NCBI RefSeq assembly: GCF_025685545.1
Contig: NZ_JAGSYC010000021.1
Coordinates: forward strand, 1 to 64,000
Reading direction: 5' to 3'
From: Granulicella paludicola
GTDB taxonomy: Bacteria > Acidobacteriota > Terriglobia > Terriglobales > Acidobacteriaceae
Length of the DNA stretch: 64,000 bases
The notes under the pieces are model-generated. The model did no database searches, was not told the DNA's origin, and saw only the letters and a program-made list of their open reading frames with translations. Both the position numbers and the translations under genes were made by a program. This document shows positions 18,666 through 27,751 of this stretch, one piece after another. Within the stretch, counting starts at the first letter, position 1. Each line of letters opens with the position of its first letter.

Positions 18666-19091
18666 ATGGCTACTTTGCGACCTTTTCATATTGCCTTCCC
18701 TGTTGACGATCTGGCTGCGGCTCGCCATTTTTATGGCACAGTGCTGGGGTGTCCGGAGGGGCGAAGCTCGGAGCAGTGGATCGATTTCAGCCTTTTTGGA
18801 CACCAGATTGTGGCCCATCAGAAGCCCAAGGTGGCTGCGGCGAGCGACCACAGCAACCCTGTGGACGGTCACGATGTGCCAGTGCCTCACTTTGGCGTGG
18901 TGCTGGAGAAGCAGCAGTGGAAGGAGCTGGCGGAGCGTGTGAAGACCGCAGGGGTGAGCTTCATCATCGAGCCGTATACAAGGTTCGAGGGGCAGGTCGG
19001 GGAGCAGTCGACGATGTTCTTTCTGGATCCGGCCGGGAATGCGCTGGAGTTCAAGGCTTTTGAGGACCTGGGGCAGCTGTTCGCGAAGTAG
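18666..19091 (+). CDS. VOC-family (glyoxalase/dioxygenase-like) protein
   Basis: The 141-residue protein has the paired beta-alpha-beta-beta-beta modules of the vicinal oxygen chelate fold. It starts [22 protein letters not shown], where His8 is a likely metal ligand; [11 protein letters not shown] supplies a second His, and [15 protein letters not shown] a Glu. Such small VOC proteins act as isomerases, dioxygenases or drug-binding proteins in the cytoplasm. The local context (a regulator upstream on the other strand, FadR-type downstream) does not define the substrate. Confidence 0.85.
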   Translation: MATLRPFHIAFPVDDLAAARHFYGTVLGCPEGRSSEQWIDFSLFGHQIVAHQKPKVAAASDHSNPVDGHDVPVPHFGVVLEKQQWKELAERVKTAGVSFIIEPYTRFEGQVGEQSTMFFLDPAGNALEFKAFEDLGQLFAK

Positions 19092-19166
19092 GTGGTGTGA
19101 AGTATCCTGCGAACTCATGTCCCAAAAGCGGGACATGGGGCACCCAGCAGCCGTGCTGGTGCGAAT

Positions 19167-19248
19167 GCAGATTCCTTCGCTGGGCTACGTAATGACAAAA
19201 GCGCTGCGCGAAGGAATGACAAAAAACCTGCGCTGCGGAATGACAAAC
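19167..19248 (+). repeat. Three REP-like units in tandem
   Basis: Successive units end in TACGTAATGACAAAA (19167-19200), GAAGGAATGACAAAAA (19201-19225) and CTGCGGAATGACAAAC (19227-19248). The units are degenerate and head-to-tail, between the VOC gene and the regulator gene. Confidence 0.65.
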
Positions 19249-19254
19249 TGACGG

Positions 19255-19965
19255 CTACTTGGCGAGGGTGGGGGTTTCGTCGCTAGTGAGGTGCTCTTCT
19301 ACGTGTTGGAGGTGGCGGCGCATCGCGCGGCGGGCCTCGTTGGGATCGCGCTGGGCGATGGCGGCGAAGATGGCCTCGTGGTCTTCAAGCGCGGCAGCCT
19401 GATGCTGGTCGAGACCTGCGCGCTGCGAAAGACGGTGGTACATGGGGGCGAACATGCCGGCCCAGAGGCCGTCGACGATGCTGGTGAGCACGCTGTTGCG
19501 GGCGGCTTCGCCGATGGCGACGTGGAACTGGCGATCGGAGACCTGGGCGTTGGTCTTGGACTGGACGAGCTTGCGCATCTGCTGGAGGGTCTTTTCGATC
19601 TTGGAGAGGTCGCTGGCGGAGGCGTAGAGCGCGGCGTCGGCGGCGATTTCGCCTTCGATGAGGATGCGGGCGCGGAGGAGTTCGAAGGGACCGGGGCCGG
19701 AGTCGAGCACGAGGGACATGGGATTGATGGCTTCGCGGACGTAGGCGCCGGAGCCGGAGCGGATTTCAAGCTCGCCTGCGATTTCGAGGGAGACCATGGC
19801 TTCGCGGATGGTGGGGCGGCTGACGCCGCAGACCTTGGCGAGATCGATCTCGCCGGGGAGACGGTCGCCGGGCTGCAGGCCTTTTTCAGCGATGTAGCGG
19901 GAGATGCGCGCGGCAACCTCTTGATAGCGGCGGTGGGTCTTCACGGGGGGCGGTGTGCTCCTCAA
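19255..19965 (-). CDS. GntR/FadR-family transcriptional regulator
   Basis: The roughly 236-residue protein has an N-terminal winged HTH (YQEVAARISRYIAEKGLQPGDRLPGE, then VSRPTIREAMVSLEIAGELE) and an all-helical FCD effector domain (LLRARILIEGEIAADAALYA and onward, with DRQFHVAIGEAARN). FadR-type regulators respond to small organic acids. The start is uncertain. I prefer TTG at 19963-19965 because GAGGT lies six bases upstream; a GTG at 19944 is possible, and the frame also stays open further upstream. It is divergent from nuoA, 170 bases away, so it could regulate the nuo operon, though a metabolic target elsewhere is just as likely. Confidence 0.85.
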   Translation of the reverse strand: MRSTPPPVKTHRRYQEVAARISRYIAEKGLQPGDRLPGEIDLAKVCGVSRPTIREAMVSLEIAGELEIRSGSGAYVREAINPMSLVLDSGPGPFELLRARILIEGEIAADAALYASASDLSKIEKTLQQMRKLVQSKTNAQVSDRQFHVAIGEAARNSVLTSIVDGLWAGMFAPMYHRLSQRAGLDQHQAAALEDHEAIFAAIAQRDPNEARRAMRRHLQHVEEHLTSDETPTLAK

Positions 19966-20066
19966 AGCTATACCTCTATTTATTTGGCAGATCAAAGTGT
20001 GTGACAAATGCAATCGGCTGCAAGAGTAACACCGGCGGATGGGCTTTGGCAGCTTTGCACAGGGGC

Positions 20067-20094
20067 TTGACGAGGGTCTAAAAAAATCTGATAC
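20067..20094 (+). promoter_or_regulatory. Candidate sigma-70 promoter for the nuo operon
   Basis: TTGACG (20067-20072), a 16-bp spacer and TGATAC (20089-20094) precede nuoA by about 40 bases, in the gap shared with the divergent FadR-type gene. The match is reasonable but unsupported by data. Confidence 0.5.
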
Positions 20095-20135
20095 CGTTGT
20101 TGGCACCTTATGAGAAGCGATTCTCATCGACGGCT

Positions 20136-20504
20136 ATGAGCGATTCGTATCTACCTGTTCTGGTTTTGATGATCGGCGCGGTTGGCTTTGCGGTGGCACC
20201 ATTGCTGCTGGCGTGGCTGTGGGCGAAGACGTTTTCTCCGCGCAAGCCGGGCAAAGACAAGAACGCGATCTACGAGTGCGGACTCGAGACGAAGAGCGAC
20301 TTTTCTATCCATTTCAAATCCGGCTACTACCTGTACGCCATTGTATTTCTAGTCTTCGATGTGGAGGCGGTGTTTTTGCTTCCGTTCGCGACGGCGTTCA
20401 GCGGGTTTGGCGTGGGCGAGTGCGTGGCGATGCTGGTGTTTTTGCTGCTGCTGATTGAAGGACTGGTGTGGGCTTACCAGAAGAACGTGTTGACCTGGAC
20501 GTAG
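20136..20504 (+). CDS. nuoA: NADH-quinone oxidoreductase subunit A
   Basis: This 122-residue membrane subunit of complex I has three membrane spans. The conserved loop YECGLETKSDFSIHFKSGYYLYAIVFLVFDVEA contains the Cys and acidic residues near the quinone site. The ATG at 20136 (MSDSYLPVLVL) gives the expected N-terminus. It opens the operon nuoABCD-I-H-J-K-L-M-M'-N, all on the plus strand with gaps from overlaps to about 60 bases. Confidence 0.95.
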   Translation: MSDSYLPVLVLMIGAVGFAVAPLLLAWLWAKTFSPRKPGKDKNAIYECGLETKSDFSIHFKSGYYLYAIVFLVFDVEAVFLLPFATAFSGFGVGECVAMLVFLLLLIEGLVWAYQKNVLTWT

Positions 20505-20561
20505 GGTGTTTGCGGGAACGATCAACCGGGCGGTTATACGAAAAGCAAAGGGCTGTCGCGC

Positions 20562-21209
20562 ATGATGGATGAAGCACTGAAACAGGAGCTGCGCAAACAA
20601 GGTATTGTCGCGACGACTCTGCAAGAGCTCTACAACTGGGGACGCAGAAACTCACTGTGGCCGCTGAACTTCGGCTTAGCTTGTTGTGCGATTGAGATGA
20701 TTGCCACGACCATGGCGCGGTATGATTTGGCACGGTTTGGGGCAGAGGTCTTTCGGCCTTCGCCACGGCAGGCCGACCTGATGATCGTGGCAGGGACGAT
20801 CACGAAAAAGATGGCGCCGCAGGTGGTGCGGCTGTACAACCAGATGCCTGAGCCGAAGTATGTGATCGCCATGGGGGCGTGTGCGATCTCGGGTGGACCG
20901 TTCAAGCAGGGATACAACGTGCTGAAAGGGATCGATCGATATATCCCTGTCGACATCTATATTCCGGGATGTCCTCCCCGGCCGGAGGCGCTGATCGATG
21001 GCTTTATGGCGCTGCAGCGAAAGATCGAGGGGCAGACGATTACGGGCGAGGGTCGTCCAGACTTTATGAAGGATGAGCCAAGCTGCGACTTCGTGGTGCC
21101 GGAGTTTGCAGCGCATGACCTGTTGCCGACGAGCAATCAGGGGGTGTGGGAGGCTCCGCAGCTGGTGAACATCACGACCGCTGAGAAACCAGGGACGGTG
21201 AAGGCATGA
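20562..21209 (+). CDS. nuoB: NADH-quinone oxidoreductase subunit B
   Basis: The 215-residue peripheral subunit holds cluster N2, the electron donor to quinone. The four ligands C41, C42, C107 and C137 are present in [16 protein letters not shown] and PGCPPRPE. The C-terminal tail (about 165-215) is longer than in E. coli. The ATGA overlap with nuoC shows coupling. Confidence 0.97.
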   Translation: MMDEALKQELRKQGIVATTLQELYNWGRRNSLWPLNFGLACCAIEMIATTMARYDLARFGAEVFRPSPRQADLMIVAGTITKKMAPQVVRLYNQMPEPKYVIAMGACAISGGPFKQGYNVLKGIDRYIPVDIYIPGCPPRPEALIDGFMALQRKIEGQTITGEGRPDFMKDEPSCDFVVPEFAAHDLLPTSNQGVWEAPQLVNITTAEKPGTVKA

Positions 21210-21841
21210 GCCTGGAGAGTTTGAAGGAGCGGCTGGAGGCCAAGACTGGCTGCAAGCTGGAGATCGTGGAGAATCCGAGCGTGTCTGCACAGCACTCTCT
21301 GCTGGTGCAGGCGAAGGATGCGGTCGCTGTAGCGACGTTGCTGCGCGATGACGAGGGATACAACTACTGCTCGAATGTGACGGGGGTGGACCGGCCGGCT
21401 CGCGAGGTGAGCGAGAAGGTGAAGGTGATGAAGCTCGTCGAAGGCGTGGAGACTGAGGTTGAGGAGACGCAGAAGCGGATGACGGCTGCGTATCTCGAGG
21501 TGGTGTATCACCTGTTCTCAATGACGAAGCATAAGTACATGGTGGTGCTGCGGATGCGCACGCTGGATCGCGAGGCGCGGGTGCATCTGCCTTCGCTGAC
21601 GCCGGTGTGGCGGAGCGCGGAGTTTCAGGAGCGCGAGGTCTATGACCTGTATGGCGTGCTGTTCAATGGGCATCCTGACCTGCGACGCATTTTGATGTGG
21701 GATGAGTTCGAAGATTTTCCGATGCGGCGTGACTATGTGGAGCCGGACGACTACGAGTACGAGCCGACCGCGCATGATGCGGTGCTGCGGAAGACGAATG
21801 CGCATTGGGCCGAGGCGGGCGAGGGCGAGGTAGGTCAATGA
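21206..21841 (+). CDS. nuoC: NADH-quinone oxidoreductase subunit C
   Basis: The 211-residue hydrophilic subunit of the connecting module carries the family signature [20 protein letters not shown] near the C-terminal half. It is a separate protein, not fused to NuoD as in E. coli. Residues 65-85 carry an extra charged stretch. The ATGA overlap with nuoD implies translational coupling. Confidence 0.95.
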   Translation: MSLESLKERLEAKTGCKLEIVENPSVSAQHSLLVQAKDAVAVATLLRDDEGYNYCSNVTGVDRPAREVSEKVKVMKLVEGVETEVEETQKRMTAAYLEVVYHLFSMTKHKYMVVLRMRTLDREARVHLPSLTPVWRSAEFQEREVYDLYGVLFNGHPDLRRILMWDEFEDFPMRRDYVEPDDYEYEPTAHDAVLRKTNAHWAEAGEGEVGQ

Positions 21842-22998
21842 GCACATTCTCTGCACCCGCGATGGAACTGACGCCGAAGCCTAGCTATGCGGCTGATGGT
21901 GCGCAGCTGCTTGAGGTGTCGATGGGGCCGCAGCATCCGTCGACCCATGGTGTGTTTCGCATGGATGTGGCTCTCGATGGCGAGACGGTGGTGAAGCTGA
22001 AGCCGATCTTTGGGTATCTGCATCGCAACCACGAGAAGCTTGGCGAGGATCAGAGCTATATTGCGTCGATGCCGTATACGGATCGGCTCGACTACTTCTG
22101 CTCGATGACGAACAACTGGGCGTATGCGCTGGCGGTGGAGAAGCTGGCGGGGATCGTAGTGCCGGAGCGAGCGGAGTATCTGCGGGTGATTACTGCTGAG
22201 TTGACGCGGCTGCAGAACCATACGTCGCTGGTTGGATTTTTGATGCAGGACATGGGCGCGAGCGGCACGCCGCTGATGTATGCGTTCCGCGAGCGCGAGA
22301 AGATTCTCGATCTGTTTGAGTCGCTGTCGGGGGCACGGATGATGTGCAACTACATGCGGTTTGGCGGCTGCCGTGTGGACCTGCCGAAGGGTTGGCAGCA
22401 GCAGGCGCAGAGCGTAGTGGATGCGTATCCAAAGTTTCTCGATGAGTTTGAGGCGCTGCTGACGAGCAACGAGATTTTGATGGCTCGGACGCAGGGAGTG
22501 GGTGCGCTGAGTTCGGAGCTGGCGATTGCGGCGGGGATCACCGGGCCGATGCTGCGGGCTTCGGGTGTGAACTACGATCTGCGTAAGGTGGATGCGTATG
22601 GCATCTATGATCGGTTCCAGTTCCGCGTGCCGCTTGGCGATCATGGCGATGTGTACGACCGCTGCATGGTGCGACTGCTGGAGATGCGCGAATCGCTGGA
22701 GATTCTGAAGCAGGCACTGCGCGATCTGCCTGAGGGACCGATCCAGGATCCGAAGACGAAGGTACGTAACTTCAAGCCCAAGCCGGGCGAGGCGTATGGG
22801 CGCATCGAGGCACCGAAGGGTGAGCTTGGTTTCTATTTGATCAGCGATGGGTCGGCGAATCCGTATCGCTTTCGCGTGCGACCGCCGAGCCTGATCAACC
22901 TGACGATACTTGAAGATCTATGCCTGGGACGCAACATTGCGGACGTGGTGATCATCCTGGGGAGCGTGGATATTGTGATGGGCGAAGTGGACCGTTAA
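21838..22998 (+). CDS. nuoD: NADH-quinone oxidoreductase subunit D
   Basis: The 386-residue 49-kDa-type subunit forms the quinone-binding cavity with NuoB. The conserved [22 protein letters not shown] and the C-terminal [10 protein letters not shown] segment are visible. The ATG at 21838 is the start that gives [16 protein letters not shown]; the frame is open upstream only because it overlaps nuoC. No nuoE, nuoF or nuoG follows: the next gene is nuoI. Confidence 0.96.
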   Translation: MSTFSAPAMELTPKPSYAADGAQLLEVSMGPQHPSTHGVFRMDVALDGETVVKLKPIFGYLHRNHEKLGEDQSYIASMPYTDRLDYFCSMTNNWAYALAVEKLAGIVVPERAEYLRVITAELTRLQNHTSLVGFLMQDMGASGTPLMYAFREREKILDLFESLSGARMMCNYMRFGGCRVDLPKGWQQQAQSVVDAYPKFLDEFEALLTSNEILMARTQGVGALSSELAIAAGITGPMLRASGVNYDLRKVDAYGIYDRFQFRVPLGDHGDVYDRCMVRLLEMRESLEILKQALRDLPEGPIQDPKTKVRNFKPKPGEAYGRIEAPKGELGFYLISDGSANPYRFRVRPPSLINLTILEDLCLGRNIADVVIILGSVDIVMGEVDR

Positions 22999-23061
22999 AG
23001 CTGCAAGAGATGCGTTACAGTGGTGGCAATTAAATCGAACGTGTTCTGAGGATTTGAAACG

Positions 23062-23655
23062 ATGCTTGGTGTCGGTGTTCTAAAGGGCCTGGTGGAGACA
23101 GCACGCAACTTCTTTGGCAGCTATGTCAGCGAAGAGCGGCTGACGACGCTGCAATACCCGGAAGAGACATCGCCACGCATCGAGGCTTCGCGGAGCTTTC
23201 CGTTTCTGGTGTATGACGGCAGCGACTGGCAGCAAGGCATGCGTTGCGTGTCGTGCCAGATCTGCGAGAAGGAGTGTCCGCCGAAGTGCATCTTCATCGA
23301 GAAGAGTCCGGACAAGAAGCCTGATGCGGTGGGCAAGATGCAGTTCTATCCTGCGAAGTTCGATATTGATATTTCGGTTTGCATGAGCTGCCAGATCTGC
23401 GTCGAGGTGTGTCCGTTCGATGCGATCAAGATGGATGTCGACTACAACCTGAGCGCGACGAACCGGTTCAGCGACCTGCTGCTGGATAAGGAGAGGCTCT
23501 CGAAGTCGAACGAGTATTACCACGAGATTCATCCGACAGAGGCAGCGAGTGTTGATGCGGATCTTGCGGCGGCGCGCGAGAAAGCTGCTCCGAAGCCTGC
23601 GGCTCCAGCGACAGCTGCGGTTCAGACTGCAGGTACAGGAGGAGCGGCTTCGTAA
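23062..23655 (+). CDS. nuoI: NADH-quinone oxidoreductase subunit I
   Basis: The 197-residue subunit holds two [4Fe-4S] clusters, N6a and N6b, in CVSCQICEKECPPKC and CMSCQICVEVCP. The C-terminal 40 residues are Ala/Pro-rich and extend beyond the usual family end. Without NuoEFG in the operon, NuoI would be the first Fe-S entry point, as in ferredoxin-linked 11-subunit complexes. The TAATG overlap joins it to nuoH. Confidence 0.96.
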   Translation: MLGVGVLKGLVETARNFFGSYVSEERLTTLQYPEETSPRIEASRSFPFLVYDGSDWQQGMRCVSCQICEKECPPKCIFIEKSPDKKPDAVGKMQFYPAKFDIDISVCMSCQICVEVCPFDAIKMDVDYNLSATNRFSDLLLDKERLSKSNEYYHEIHPTEAASVDADLAAAREKAAPKPAAPATAAVQTAGTGGAAS

Positions 23656-24833
23656 TGACTCCTGTTGCGGTGGACCAGATCTTTGTCACAACGAAACATC
23701 TGCTGATGGGCTACGTGCCTGCGTTCTGGCAGCCGTTGGCATCAGCGATCCTTTCGGTGGTGCCGGTGCTGGTGGTCTTCCCTGCTCTATTTGCGGTAAC
23801 GACGGTGCTGGAGCGCAAGGGATTGGGACGCATCCAGAATCGACTGGGACCGAATCGCGTGGGGCCGTTCGGATTTCTGCAGCCTGCTGCCGATGGGATC
23901 AAGTCGCTGACGAAGGAAGATGTAGTTCCGCGGGATGCGGATAAGGTGGTGCATTTTTTGGCACCGATCCTGCTGGTGCTAGCTTCGTTCATCGTGTATG
24001 CGGTGCTGCCGATTGGCAGGAACATGGTGATCGCGGATCTGAATAGCGGCCTGCTGTTTTTCTTCGCTGTGGGGTCGATGGTGGAACTCGCCGTATTCAT
24101 GGCAGGATGGTCAAGCCGCAGTAAGTATTCGCTGCTGGGCGCAATGCGAGCGGTGGCCCAGATGATCAGCTACGAGATTCCGCTGGTGCTGGCGGCGGTG
24201 GTGGTGATCATGGCGGCGGGTTCGCTTTCGCTGCCGGCGATTGCGGAGATGCAGAGCGGGTACACATGGATATGGCCGCACTGGTATGTGCTGACGCCGT
24301 GGGGGTTTGCTGGGTTTGTGCTGTTTATGATCTCGGCTACTGCCGAGTCTAACCGCTCGCCGTTCGATCTGCCGGAGGGTGAGTCCGAGATCATCGCGGG
24401 TTACTACATTGAGTATTCGGGCTTCAAGTTTGCGCTGTTCTTTCTGGGCGAATACCTGGGCATGTTCGCTACGAGCGGGCTTGCGATCACGCTGTTTCTG
24501 GGCGGTTGGTCGGCACCGTTTTCGTTTCTTACGTGGGTGCCTTCGTATCTGTGGTTCTTCGCGAAGCTGCTGGTGTTGATTGCGGCCTTCATCTGGGTGC
24601 GCGGCACGTTTCCGCGACTGCGCATGGATCAGCTGATGGGCTTTGCATGGAAGTTCATGTTGCCGATGACGCTGGTGAATGTGGTTGACGCTGGCCTGTG
24701 GCATTTTATGCCGAGCGGCGTGGTGCGAGGGGTTGTATGCGCGGCGGTGATCGTTATTCCGTTCGCTCTGTTCTCGCGCCGGGCGCAAGAAGGAAAGAAG
24801 CTGCAGATAAGGACGTACCGCTATGCCGAATAA
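23655..24833 (+). CDS. nuoH: NADH-quinone oxidoreductase subunit H
   Basis: The 392-residue membrane subunit forms the quinone tunnel and links the arms. Conserved RKGLGRIQNRLGPNRVGPFG, the E-channel residues in ATAESNRSPFDLPEGESEIIAGY and FIWVRGTFPRLRMDQLM are all present. Length is somewhat above E. coli NuoH (325 residues). It lies between nuoI and nuoJ; the I-H order is swapped compared with E. coli. Confidence 0.97.
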   Translation: MTPVAVDQIFVTTKHLLMGYVPAFWQPLASAILSVVPVLVVFPALFAVTTVLERKGLGRIQNRLGPNRVGPFGFLQPAADGIKSLTKEDVVPRDADKVVHFLAPILLVLASFIVYAVLPIGRNMVIADLNSGLLFFFAVGSMVELAVFMAGWSSRSKYSLLGAMRAVAQMISYEIPLVLAAVVVIMAAGSLSLPAIAEMQSGYTWIWPHWYVLTPWGFAGFVLFMISATAESNRSPFDLPEGESEIIAGYYIEYSGFKFALFFLGEYLGMFATSGLAITLFLGGWSAPFSFLTWVPSYLWFFAKLLVLIAAFIWVRGTFPRLRMDQLMGFAWKFMLPMTLVNVVDAGLWHFMPSGVVRGVVCAAVIVIPFALFSRRAQEGKKLQIRTYRYAE

Positions 24834-24860
24834 GTGCGAGCGAAAGGAGCGAACAGCGCG

Positions 24861-25373
24861 ATGAGTCTCTTCTTTCTGATCACGGCGGCGATTGCTATCG
24901 GCGGCACGCTGGCAGCGATGACGCGGCGCAATCCGATCCACTGCATTCTTTCGCTGGCGCTGGGACTGGTGGGCGTTGCGGGCGTGTACCTGGCACTGGG
25001 CGCGCAGTTTGTGGGCTTTACGCAAATCCTGGTATATGTGGGCGCGGTCGCGATCCTTGCTACGTTCGCGCTGATGATGACGCAAGGACATATTGTGAGT
25101 GCGCTGATCGAACCGCGACGGGCGTTTTCGCGGTCGAGCGTGTCGGGGTTTGTGACTGCGGCGGGTGTGTTCTCAGTGCTTGGATGGGCCGCGCAGTCTT
25201 ATCGTCCGCTGACACCTTCCACACAGCAGGCACCGGCGGCTGGGGCGAAAGAGGTTGGAGTCGCGTTGATGCACACGTATGTGTTGCCGCTTGAGGTGAT
25301 TGGCGTGCTGCTGACGGCTGCGCTGATCGGCGCTGTGGTGATCGCGCTGCCAAGCGAGGAGGAACGCTCATGA
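24861..25373 (+). CDS. nuoJ: NADH-quinone oxidoreductase subunit J
   Basis: The 170-residue membrane subunit has the TM3 motif VGFTQILVYVGAVAILATFALMM with its conserved Gly and Tyr. The ATG at 24861 follows AGGAG and gives MSLFFLITAAIAIGG. It shares an ATGA overlap with nuoK. Confidence 0.94.
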   Translation: MSLFFLITAAIAIGGTLAAMTRRNPIHCILSLALGLVGVAGVYLALGAQFVGFTQILVYVGAVAILATFALMMTQGHIVSALIEPRRAFSRSSVSGFVTAAGVFSVLGWAAQSYRPLTPSTQQAPAAGAKEVGVALMHTYVLPLEVIGVLLTAALIGAVVIALPSEEERS

Positions 25374-25681
25374 CTCCTCTGAATCTCTTCCTTCTGCTTT
25401 CTGCGCTGTTGTTTTCGATTGGACTGGCAGGAGCACTGACGCGGCGCAATGCGATTCTTGTACTGATCGGCATTGAGCTGATGTTGAATGCTGCGAACAT
25501 CAACCTCATCGCGTTCTGGAGATTTGGACCGAACCCCGAAGCCTTGACTGGGGTGATGTTTGCGATCTTCTCCATCAGTGTGGCAGCGGCAGAGGCGGCG
25601 GTGGGACTGGCGATTATCCTCGCGGTGTATCGACACAACAAGACAACGAACCTGAACCAGATCGACACCTTGAAGGGGTAG
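25370..25681 (+). CDS. nuoK: NADH-quinone oxidoreductase subunit K
   Basis: The 103-residue, three-span subunit carries the conserved Glu residues of the proton path in LIGIELMLNAANINLIAF and AAAEAAVGLAIILAVYR. Length is normal, with no obvious insertion. Confidence 0.96.
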   Translation: MTPLNLFLLLSALLFSIGLAGALTRRNAILVLIGIELMLNAANINLIAFWRFGPNPEALTGVMFAIFSISVAAAEAAVGLAIILAVYRHNKTTNLNQIDTLKG

Positions 25682-25693
25682 GCGCACGGAACG

Positions 25694-27751
25694 ATGAGCT
25701 GGATCGTACACAACCTATGGCTCGTGGCTGCGCTGCCCTTTGCGGCCGGCGGAGTGATCTCTGTGATGAAGCAGAGGCAGCGAACGCTGGCAGCGGGACT
25801 GGCCGTGGGCTCGATGGCTTTGTCGTTTGTGCTGGCGCTGATGGCGTTTGTGCAGGTGCTCACGAGCCATGGGGAGGCGACGCGACAGTTTTCAAACTTC
25901 GCGTGGTTTCAGTTTGGAGCAGAGTGGGTTCGGTTGGGATGGCTGCTCGATCCACTGACGGCCGTGATGCTGGTGATGGTGACGTTCGTGGGCCTGCTGA
26001 TCTTCATCTACAGCATCGGCTACATGGCTGAGGATGAAAACTTCAAGCGCTTCTTCTGCTTTCTGGCACTGTTTGCGGGCGCGATGCTCGGCGTGCTGAT
26101 TGCGAATAATCTGCTGCTGCTGTTTATGTGCTGGGAGATCGTCGGGCTAACGTCGTATCTGCTGATCGGCTTCTGGTATGAGAAGCCGAGTGCGGCTGCC
26201 GCTGCAAAGAAGGCGTTCATTGTTACGAGGATTGGCGACCTGGGACTTTTTCTCGGAATGGCTTGGCTTTATGCGCAGACAGGGACGCTGCTGTTTTATG
26301 ACGCAGGACGTGGCTGCCTTGAAGCGAATGCGCTGACCACGCTGGCGATGCATACGACGGTGTTCGGGCTGACGCTATCGTCGGCCATCGGGATTCTGAT
26401 TTTTTGCGGATCGGCCGGGAAGTCTGGACAGGTGCCTCTGCATGTTTGGCTGCCGGATGCGATGGAAGGACCCACGCCAGTGAGCGCGCTGATCCATGCA
26501 GCGACGATGGTGGCAGCGGGTGTCTTTCTGTTGGCGCGGGTGTATCCGCTGCTGTCGGCGGGCGTCACGCATGGTATGACCACAACGGTGGCGCTGCAGG
26601 TGGTGACGTGGGTGGGAGCGATCACCGCGCTGTTCGGTGCGTTGGTGGCCGTGGCGCAGTGGGACATCAAGCGCATCCTTGCGTACTCGACTATGTCGCA
26701 GTTGGGGTACATGATGATTGGGCTGGGGACCGGGGGCGTGTCCGTCGGAATGTTCCATTTGATTACGCATGCGTTCTTCAAGGCGCTGCTTTTCCTTGGC
26801 GCGGGGTCTGTAATTCATGGCTGCCATGGCGAGCAGGACATCCGCTTTATGGGCGGGCTGCGCAAAGCGATGCCCGTTACGTTTGCGGCGTATAGCTGCG
26901 GTATGCTGGCGCTGTGCGGAGTGCCACTGTTTTCGGGCTTTTGGAGCAAGGACGAGATTCTGCACTCGGCGTTTGTTTGGAACCTGTCGCGTGGGCCTTT
27001 TTATATCGGAGCGATTGGAGCGCTGCTGACTGCGTTCTACATGACGCGGCAGATGATCTATGTGTATGCCGGGACGACTCGACTGGCTGCGGAGTCGACC
27101 CATGGAGAGCACGGCCACAGCGGGGCGCATGAGAGCCCGAAGGTGATGACGGTGCCTTTGCTGATTCTCGCAGTGCCTGCGGTGGTGCTGGGCTTTTTTG
27201 GAACGCCGGTGTGGCCCTGGTTCCAATCGTTTCTCGAAGGCGATACGGCCAACGTAAGCTTCGGTGCGCTTGGTGGTGCTTTCCCATTGATGATCGTCTC
27301 TTCGCTGATTGTGTTTGTGGGCCTCGGGCTGGGATGGTTGCTATATGGCCGCAAGCTTATCGTCGATGTCGGCGCGCTCGATCGGATTGAGAGTGCGCAG
27401 CCGGGCCTCTTCCACCTGCTTAGTGGCGCCTTCTACATCAATGAACTGTATGCGGCGACGGTGGTGAGGTTCACGCTGGTGGCTGCGAGTGTCTCTGCGT
27501 GGCTTGATCGTTGGATCTTTGGCGGCGTGGTGCGAGCGATCTCGACCATATTTGTGTTGTTCGCCAAGGTGGACAGCTTTGCGGATACGCATGTGGTGAA
27601 TCGTGGTTTCGATGCGGGCTGTGGCTCGGTGTCTTATGGAGGGAGTTTCCTATCGAAGCTGCAAGCTGGAAAGGTTCAGCGCTACCTGAAGTTTGTGGGC
27701 GTTGCACTCTTCGTGGCGGTGGCACTGCTGTTCTGGGGAGGCAAGGCATGA
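25694..27751 (+). CDS. nuoL: NADH-quinone oxidoreductase subunit L with enlarged C-terminal lateral-helix region
   Basis: The 685-residue antiporter-like subunit has the core motifs CWEIVGLTSYLLIGFWY (TM5 Glu), GKSGQVPLHVWLPDAMEGPTPVSALIHAATMV (TM7 Lys region) and ITHAFFKALLFLGAGSVIH. E. coli NuoL has 613 residues. After the conserved FYINELY (580-586) the lateral-helix segment contains about 27-30 more residues (around 607-640, FGGVVRAISTIFVLFAKVDS) than I recall for ordinary NuoL before the last TM. A longer lateral helix would be needed to span an extra antiporter subunit, and a second nuoM lies just downstream. The stop overlaps nuoM (ATGA). Confidence 0.95.
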   Translation: MSWIVHNLWLVAALPFAAGGVISVMKQRQRTLAAGLAVGSMALSFVLALMAFVQVLTSHGEATRQFSNFAWFQFGAEWVRLGWLLDPLTAVMLVMVTFVGLLIFIYSIGYMAEDENFKRFFCFLALFAGAMLGVLIANNLLLLFMCWEIVGLTSYLLIGFWYEKPSAAAAAKKAFIVTRIGDLGLFLGMAWLYAQTGTLLFYDAGRGCLEANALTTLAMHTTVFGLTLSSAIGILIFCGSAGKSGQVPLHVWLPDAMEGPTPVSALIHAATMVAAGVFLLARVYPLLSAGVTHGMTTTVALQVVTWVGAITALFGALVAVAQWDIKRILAYSTMSQLGYMMIGLGTGGVSVGMFHLITHAFFKALLFLGAGSVIHGCHGEQDIRFMGGLRKAMPVTFAAYSCGMLALCGVPLFSGFWSKDEILHSAFVWNLSRGPFYIGAIGALLTAFYMTRQMIYVYAGTTRLAAESTHGEHGHSGAHESPKVMTVPLLILAVPAVVLGFFGTPVWPWFQSFLEGDTANVSFGALGGAFPLMIVSSLIVFVGLGLGWLLYGRKLIVDVGALDRIESAQPGLFHLLSGAFYINELYAATVVRFTLVAASVSAWLDRWIFGGVVRAISTIFVLFAKVDSFADTHVVNRGFDAGCGSVSYGGSFLSKLQAGKVQRYLKFVGVALFVAVALLFWGGKA

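Noticed and set aside
19299-19916. A 205-codon Ser/Pro/Ala-rich frame on the minus strand
   Set aside because: It overlaps the FadR-type gene on the same strand in a different frame and has low-complexity composition.
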